A DNA stretch of 64,000 nucleotides from Promerops cafer. Lineage: Eukaryota > Chordata > Aves > Passeriformes > Nectariniidae. Position 1 is the first letter of the stretch. Each line of letters opens with the position of its first letter. The stretch lies in assembly GCA_013398275.1 (NCBI GenBank), contig VZSE01006621.1:512332-576331 (forward strand). The letters run 5' to 3'. The translations under genes and the position numbers were made by a program. The notes beneath the pieces are model-generated. The model ran no database searches, was not told where the DNA came from, and saw nothing but the letters and a program-made list of their open reading frames with translations. This document shows positions 57,779 through 64,000 of this stretch, piece after piece.

Positions 57779-60700
57779 TATCTTTTATTTTGTACAAAAC
57801 ATCAGTTTGGTCTTCTATATTTTATTTATGGAAATCTTTACTTGAATAATAGGAATCCTTTTGTTGGCCTTCTACATTTTAAAATTCTTATTCAATTGGT
57901 ATAAGGGGTCTCAAAGTTGAAAATACATTACTAAGCAAATATAATTACCCATGTTCTTAATAAAAATAGCAAAGATCTGGCATCACACTAGTTTTACACT
58001 CTATATGTTTCTTAAACTATGTTGGTTAAGAAAATAAATTAAAAGGTTCTTATTTTCAGGCCAGCTGCTGAATGAAGTCACTATATGAAATTACATGAAA
58101 CAAATGACATTGTATTATACACACTATTATAACACTGAGTTTGCCTTCAGAATGAGGTTTCTATTCAAATTCAGCATTAAGACTAGATTTATATTCATTC
58201 CTTTCAGATGACTATTGCAAACAAACTTAACTGGGGAGTGACTTCTAAGATAATTTATGGGATTTTTAAGAAGTCTGGTTTCCCATATTTATACACAAAT
58301 TAGGTTAAATTATTAGACATTAGAAATAATTATCAAACATAAACACTGATATCATCTGCTAAAGCCTGACAGTGCTGGGTTTTTTTCAAAGGTTTAGCAA
58401 AGCAATGTGCTTAAGACTGAATACTGAACAGGTGTGTTTAAAATGAATTTTTTTAATGAAATGCTGATCGAGACTATTCAATTAAAAAACAATACAAATT
58501 TGAATTATTCTGTAAAGCTTCATTATGTCTTCAGTAATGCTGACATAAAACAAAATACTTAGGACTTTCAATCCTGTATTCATTGGTAGTGGACATTAAT
58601 CACATTCATGGTCTTTTTGTTTACTTGGCTTGGGACAGGATCATGTAGCATTTTAACACAATGAATTAAAAAAAACTTAAAGCTAGCGATCCTGCTACAT
58701 GTTTTAAGTGTTAAAAAACTATTTTCTGCCTTAAATGCCTCAATGAAAATTGCATTTTTAATAAAAAATTAATTAATAAACTCACAGAATATTCTTAAAA
58801 ACCCACATCTGATTTTATTAGACATAACTCAATTTACTGTAACAAATTATAGTTTATTGAACTCCCATAGGTACAATTACCTATATCTGGTTACATATAT
58901 TCCTGTACTGTTGACTTAAGTTATACAAAGTTCCATTTTTAGAGCTGGATGAAATCAAAATGTCTCCAGCACAAGAGTTGCAACATTTAAGTCCAGTTTT
59001 GGCCTACATCTTTTATTTCCACATTCTCAGTTGAGAGATTTGAACACTCATAGATATGCTTGATTTTAGTATATTAATTTTAAATTGACTTGTTTAGTAT
59101 TAAAATGTACTGGAAAACATAGAATTTCTTGGAGAAGTTTGGTTAATATTCTTTGAATTAATATCACATATCCTTAGACATTTGCATTCTAAAGATTTCC
59201 CACCAAGCTTAGTAGATGGACTCCAAAACCAGTGATAAGAAATAAATACTTCAGGACATAACACTCCATACATTTTTAACTTCTACTTTAGACAATATGA
59301 ATTATCACTTAAACTTAGCTGTTTCTCTCCATTGATTGTAGAAGGAATATATGTAAATAATAATATAGGTGTGACAGAGGAGTCTGCACTGCAGACATTT
59401 GCATTCAGCCAGGTGGACCACCATCATTCTTCTGTCCTTTGTCTCTTTGGACTTCACGAGATTCTGCTTTGTATTTTTTCTTATGGGATGTTATATTTCT
59501 ACAATCCTGAGCAGGCACTCAGGTTACTCAGAGAACAGGGAGATCAAGGAATCATACGTCATGTAGCAAACATACCTTTTCATTGGAAATTTAGAAAGCT
59601 TCCTTCTTGATATTTTATTTACTACTTCTCTCCAGGGAGTGGCAAATTCAAGTGAAGGATAAAAAGGATTATACCAAAGAAATAACTCTGAATAATCTTC
59701 CAGGACCCAGTTAGGTGAAGATTTTTTCACTGTGTAAAAATTGAGAGGTTTTCATTTAAAATTTTAAAATACTGTGGTAAAGCCCTTTAATTCTCCTCCT
59801 GAGAAGAGAGGCCTTTGGGAGACTACAGCTGTAAACTCTGCTGTTCCAGAAAGTCAGATCAGTCAGTCGGCACTCTCTGTCTGTTCTTTGCAAATAGTTG
59901 GAATTCTTTCTCCCAAGGCTTGTATACTGTTTTTTATTTAACTCCCAAAACTGATCTCAAACCCTGAATAAATTAAAAAAAAAAAAAAATACTATAAATT
60001 AAATACTAAGGATAGCAGTTTTAATGCATTAACTTTTATGTAGTTTTTCTGGAGATACTCTACACACTGTTAAGGAATTATGCAGAGAATCTTTTTCTTG
60101 CATCCTTTATAGCCCCAGGCCTATTTTTTTTACATGGAAAAATTTCTTTAAATATTTTTATTACACACAACCATAACTCACATTGTAAAGCAGACACAAT
60201 TTTTTTTAGAACTCAGATGAATGAATAACAAGCATCTCCCTCATGCTATTTCTACATTCCAAGAAAATCATGAGGGGATACAGTTCAAGTGTGACTGCCA
60301 GTACATTTAATTCTTACCATGCACATGAGGACTCTGATGTTATAATATCTGTGTGATCATTGCAAATCTTAAGTCTAAAAGCTCCAAACACCAACTTTAA
60401 ATCTTTAGCTTAAAGCAGGCAAATAAATGAATAAATAAATAAATAAATAAATACTAGGGCATATCTTTCTGTTTCAAGTACATCATTTATCAGAACATAA
60501 TGTCATGCTGGTTTTAGATATAAAACTATCATCGTCAATTGTACATTAGTAAGAAATTAAATCTTTCCTCTCTTAAGTAGTCAAAGTCATCTTGTTCAGA
60601 AAAACTTTCAAGAAAAGTGTATTTTTGATCTGTGTTTTGTGAAGTGTCATCTGGACATGGATTTATTTTTTTCTTTGGCTAATCCTGAATATTGAAAATG

Positions 60701-61411
60701 AGGGTGCTGTAACTGAGATATTACATCGGATCTTCACTGAGAGTATAACCTGGCCTCTTTTATTTCTTTTTTCTTTTTGTCTTTTTTCTTTTTTTGGCTA
60801 AAACCAAACACGTTTCTTCATTCAATTTTGTATTAGCATATACTGGACAGTATTCTCTTCATTTTTTGTTTGTTTTTGTTGTACCTCTCTTGCTTACAAA
60901 TACTTGTACCATAAGCATTTTTATTTATCATCATACTTAAGGTGTACACTGTTATGACTGACTTCCATTTTGCTTTGGATCTCTTACATTTCAACTCAAG
61001 TCTGTTATTAAAATCAAAGTGGTCCTTGGAAACAGTACACAAAGAGGCAATAGCTTCTTCTATGTAGTAAACAAATAAAATATTATCATTCACTGTAAAA
61101 TGTTACGTATTTTTTGATACATATTCCTTGGCACATGAGTTTATTTTTTTAAAAGTACAATTTATCACCTTGAAAGCAAGTTTTGCTGTGGCTGCTGTAT
61201 CAAGCAGTTATTTAATATATAACAGTTTTTTTACAAGATATTGTTCTCTGATGGCAGTATCTGGTAAAGCATATTCAGCATGCATTTAATAACAACGTGG
61301 GTTTGAGGTTTTTTTGTTTGTGTTTTTTTTCACTCTTTCAGGCACATGTAACTTCAGTATTTTCTATAGCATTTACTTCTTGAAGGTAAACTTGTAATTT
61401 CTCTCTGGAGA
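57779..61411. other. Unique AT-rich DNA, no gene seen
   Basis: No transposon recognised. A 92-codon open frame at 59332-59610 has no recognisable domain. An (AAAT)n tract is annotated separately. T-rich patches near 60765-60797. Confidence 0.5.
60420..60452. repeat. (AAAT)n microsatellite
   Basis: About eight copies of AAAT/AATA with one GAAT interruption. Confidence 0.9.
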
Positions 61412-62209
61412 TGTCATGGTTTGACACTGGCCAATGCCAGTGGCCCCATGAAAATATATGTTCTTTAACTAACTGCTGTGAGATGAGACCAGGAACAGAG
61501 CAGAGCAGGCTCTTAAAAAACTTAAAAAGACAGGGAAAAAAAAAAAAAACTTTATTAACCCACACTAAAATCAGAAACACACAGGAAACAGAATGAAAAC
61601 TTTCCAAACATTCCTCCCCCTCCCATCCAATTTCCATCAAACCACAGTGAGACAATTTTGGAAACCTGATTAAGTTACCACCACTCTGATAATCAATTCT
61701 CAGTCCATCAGGGGAGAGAGGAGTCTCTCTTGTACCACAGTCCTCCCCACAAAACACGGTTGAAACTCCCCATGTTTCCATGTCACACATGGCACCGCCC
61801 GGAGAAAATCTGCCATGGTGACATGCTCCTTCCATGTACAGTGCTCTCACCACCGTCCATGGACTGAAACTGCTCAGGGCTCTTCAAGGATGCTTTGCCA
61901 AGTGCAGAAAAAAAACCAACTATGTCTCATTTTTGGGACAACAGTCCCCCCCATTTTCTCATCCCCTGGGGCTGAGGGTCTCAAGAGCAGAGCTCTTCTC
62001 CCTGAAGATGGAAGGCACCACCACACCCTCTTAATCTTCCTCTGTTCACTCTATTCTTTTATATAATGTCATTACAGCAGATCAATCTCTTGGCTCAGGC
62101 TATCACATCCACCCAAATGCAGTCTCATGTATTACAGGTAACTTGGTTCAGTCTATGGCTATACAAGAAAAGTCCAGCTAAAAAAAGCCACTCCATCATC
62201 TCCTCCCAN

Positions 62210-62258
<49 letters not shown>

Positions 62259-62631
62259 TCTGGCGGGGCGGGGGGGAAGACAAAAAACCATCTCAATGTC
62301 TCTCCACCCCTTGGTCCTGCAGGGCCTGGCCCGGTTCCATTCCCTTCCACCTTCTCTCTCTCTCCGGGGCTCCGGCCTACCTCAGCCTGGGCCTCCATGG
62401 CTTCCCCTCCCCCACCCAGCCTCTGGCTGGGCAGGGGAGGGGATGTGCACTCTCCGGGCTGCCGAGACCAAAAAGAGAGCGAACTCTGGGAAATCTCTGC
62501 TTTTAACCCCGTGTGTCTTTAGAGGTGACTCACATTTTCAGTGGTCACACCAGGTGTCAATATTCGAATCTGCCCACTGATTGGTTTGACTAAAACTTCC
62601 CAAAAAACTCACTTCCTCTCAAACCGAGACA
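61412..62631 (-). mobile_element. Solo ERVL-like LTR, probably passerine-type
   Basis: A 1220-bp block with imperfect inverted termini: TGTCATGGTTTGACAC on the plus strand at 61412 and TGTCTCGGTTTGAGAGG on the minus strand from 62631 (shared TGTC..GGTTTGA). A GAGA sequence flanks both ends (61408-61411 and 62632-62635), a possible 4-bp target duplication. On the minus strand there is a TATATAAAAG box at about 62065-62056 and AATAAA at 61556-61551, followed by a T-rich stretch as expected after a poly(A) site. The ends match my memory of passerine ERVL LTRs. No retroviral coding sequence or primer-binding site adjoins it, so it is a solo LTR. It contains the CT microsatellite and the second N. 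The GC-rich U3 part (62250-62500) stands out from the region. Confidence 0.8.
62210..62256. repeat. (CT)n microsatellite inside the LTR
   Basis: About 20 CT copies next to an undetermined base (N at 62209). Lies in the U3 part of the minus-strand LTR, where it reads (AG)n. Confidence 0.95.
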
Positions 62632-62635
62632 GAGA

Positions 62636-64000
62636 TCAAGACATTTCACAGTAGTTAGATTCAATAGCAATACAACCAAATTAATTTTATATGTCTTTGG
62701 ATTAATTTGATTTTGACTTTTTTTTCGATTTCCTGAGGGGTATACATTTGACCCAACGGTTTATGACACACATGAAACATCACCAAGCCTTGAAGACTTT
62801 CTGAGTTGTGAAAAAATTGCAGGTACTTCTGTGGGTACAATACTGTGTTGAGTCACGTGCATCCATCAGTGCACCAGAGTGTTTGCAATTCCATAACACA
62901 ACGTATCATACACTTTGGGTTCACTTGCTTGCTCATGGAGTGAAGTGCTGCAGCCTTTTATTTTGCATCTATTATTCTGCATCCTTTCTTTTCCTTTCCA
63001 TTTTTCTTCCCTCTTCTCTTATTTGAAATCCTGACCTATTTCTATTTTTTAATTCCTCCAGAGAGTACTATTAAATATTTTCCTATATCATAAAGTAACA
63101 TGAACAGTTCTCTGTAAAGTAATTTCCTTGAATATTACCATTTCAAACACACTTGAAAAGGCTCTAGTGCTCCCCATTTTTTATGGAATTAAAATTATGA
63201 GTGAGGTTTTAGTACTCTATTTCTTCATTCCCAAATTGGATGTGCTCCAGGTTTTGCTTTTAAGTCTGACACTCTATTTGAGTGACTACACTCTGCTGTC
63301 TTTCTTTGTGCCCTATATTTTCTTCTTGTAATATGAGAATAATGATGCAGATTTTATCTAGAAATTGCTCATTGCCCTTCAGTGGTCACACAGTCACAGA
63401 CATGTGAGCATTATAAATAGACTTCAAGCCTGCACAGTTATTTCCCTGTTTTCTTTGCCAAACAATACCACATATTAATGTAATTACCTTCATTCTGACT
63501 ACCATAATAACTGTTACTGCTCAGCAATGTTAAATGTCATGGCCATTTACATCTTCCTTGAATTTAACAAATGAAAATCTGTTCTATCATGCTGTTATGT
63601 GTTTGAGCTTTTAACCATGTTACTTTTTTATTTTTGCAAGCTTTTACCACTAATATAGAGCTGTAAGCATGGACAATTCTAGAATCTAAATGGTTACAGT
63701 TTTTATATTTACTATAAATGTCATGCTCTGCATGTTACTATTTCCTAATGGGTGGATAACAGCTCCATCCATTCATGCTGAAATGTCAGAGAGAATTGCA
63801 TTATTCAGAATTTTGTTTATTTTGTCAGGGGGAGGGACAAAATCCCATTTTCTATTTAATTAGAGAGAAGCTCTACTGCCATTGACAAGGAGACTGACAG
63901 TTTTGTTGCATCCTTTAGAAGTTATGATACTGAAATATACATGACCTTGGGGCCTTTTTTTTTTTTATGATGTATGTTAAGGAAATAAGAGAGATCTCAA
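62636..64000. other. Unique AT-rich DNA to the window end
   Basis: No transposon or gene recognised. Short open frames (62808-63026, 63128-63331) are hydrophobic, low in information and without domains. T-run near 63955-63966. Confidence 0.5.

Noticed and set aside
61338..61853. 171-codon minus-strand open frame
   Set aside because: Runs through the R/U5 part of the ERVL-like LTR into flanking DNA and includes a poly-Phe run from a homopolymer; no retroviral domain.
1..64000. Prokaryotic features: operons, CRISPR arrays, Shine-Dalgarno sites
   Set aside because: CR1 LINEs and ERV LTRs show a bird nuclear genome. No regularly spaced repeat-spacer array was seen.
1..64000. tRNA, rRNA, mitochondrial insert or tRNA-derived SINE
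   Set aside because: No cloverleaf box A/B pair, rRNA or mitochondrial gene sequence was recognised on either strand.

Overview
The window looks like nuclear DNA from a bird, in a non-coding stretch that is either intergenic or inside a very long intron. It is strongly AT-rich and has no convincing host exon. It carries about 16 fragments of CR1 LINEs, the dominant avian retrotransposon, and several still show the typical avian CR1 3' terminus (repeats of ATTCTATG). Two long LTRs have the layout of avian class III (ERVL-like) endogenous retroviruses; the one near 62 kb resembles passerine LTRs as I remember them. Bird is a firm call; songbird is an inference. Two single N bases, in a T-tract and beside a CT repeat, are assembly uncertainties.

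Layout. 1-1.4 kb: internally deleted CR1 (+) cut by the window edge. 4.6-6.2 kb: three CR1 pieces in alternating orientation. 6.45-6.54 kb: (TTTTC)n. 7.7-8.2 kb: GC-rich LTR-like block. 11.9-12.8 kb: CR1 (-) with a long surviving reverse-transcriptase C-terminal frame. 12.8-21.0 kb: 8 kb without a recognisable transposon. 21.0-24.1 kb: three CR1s. 26.7-27.7 kb: solo ERVL-like LTR (+). 28.1-28.5 kb: old CR1 (-). 30.3 kb: (AAAAG)n. 30.87-31.65 kb: decayed pogo/Tigger-type DNA transposase. 32.4-32.9 and 34.5-35.7 kb: CR1s. 40.7, 43.5, 49.2 and 50.2 kb: further CR1 pieces. 57.0-57.8 kb: CR1 (-). 61.4-62.6 kb: solo ERVL-like LTR (-). The rest is unique AT-rich DNA.

No open reading frame in the window looks like a functional gene. 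The longest ones lie in, or antisense to, transposons. There is no operon, CRISPR array, tRNA or rRNA that I can support. The most notable items are the pogo/Tigger relic, because DNA transposons are scarce in birds, a 22-bp-spaced pair of CAGCTG-centred palindromes at 30.0 kb, and CR1 fragments from at least three 3'-end lineages. I found no undescribed biological system that the sequence would support.
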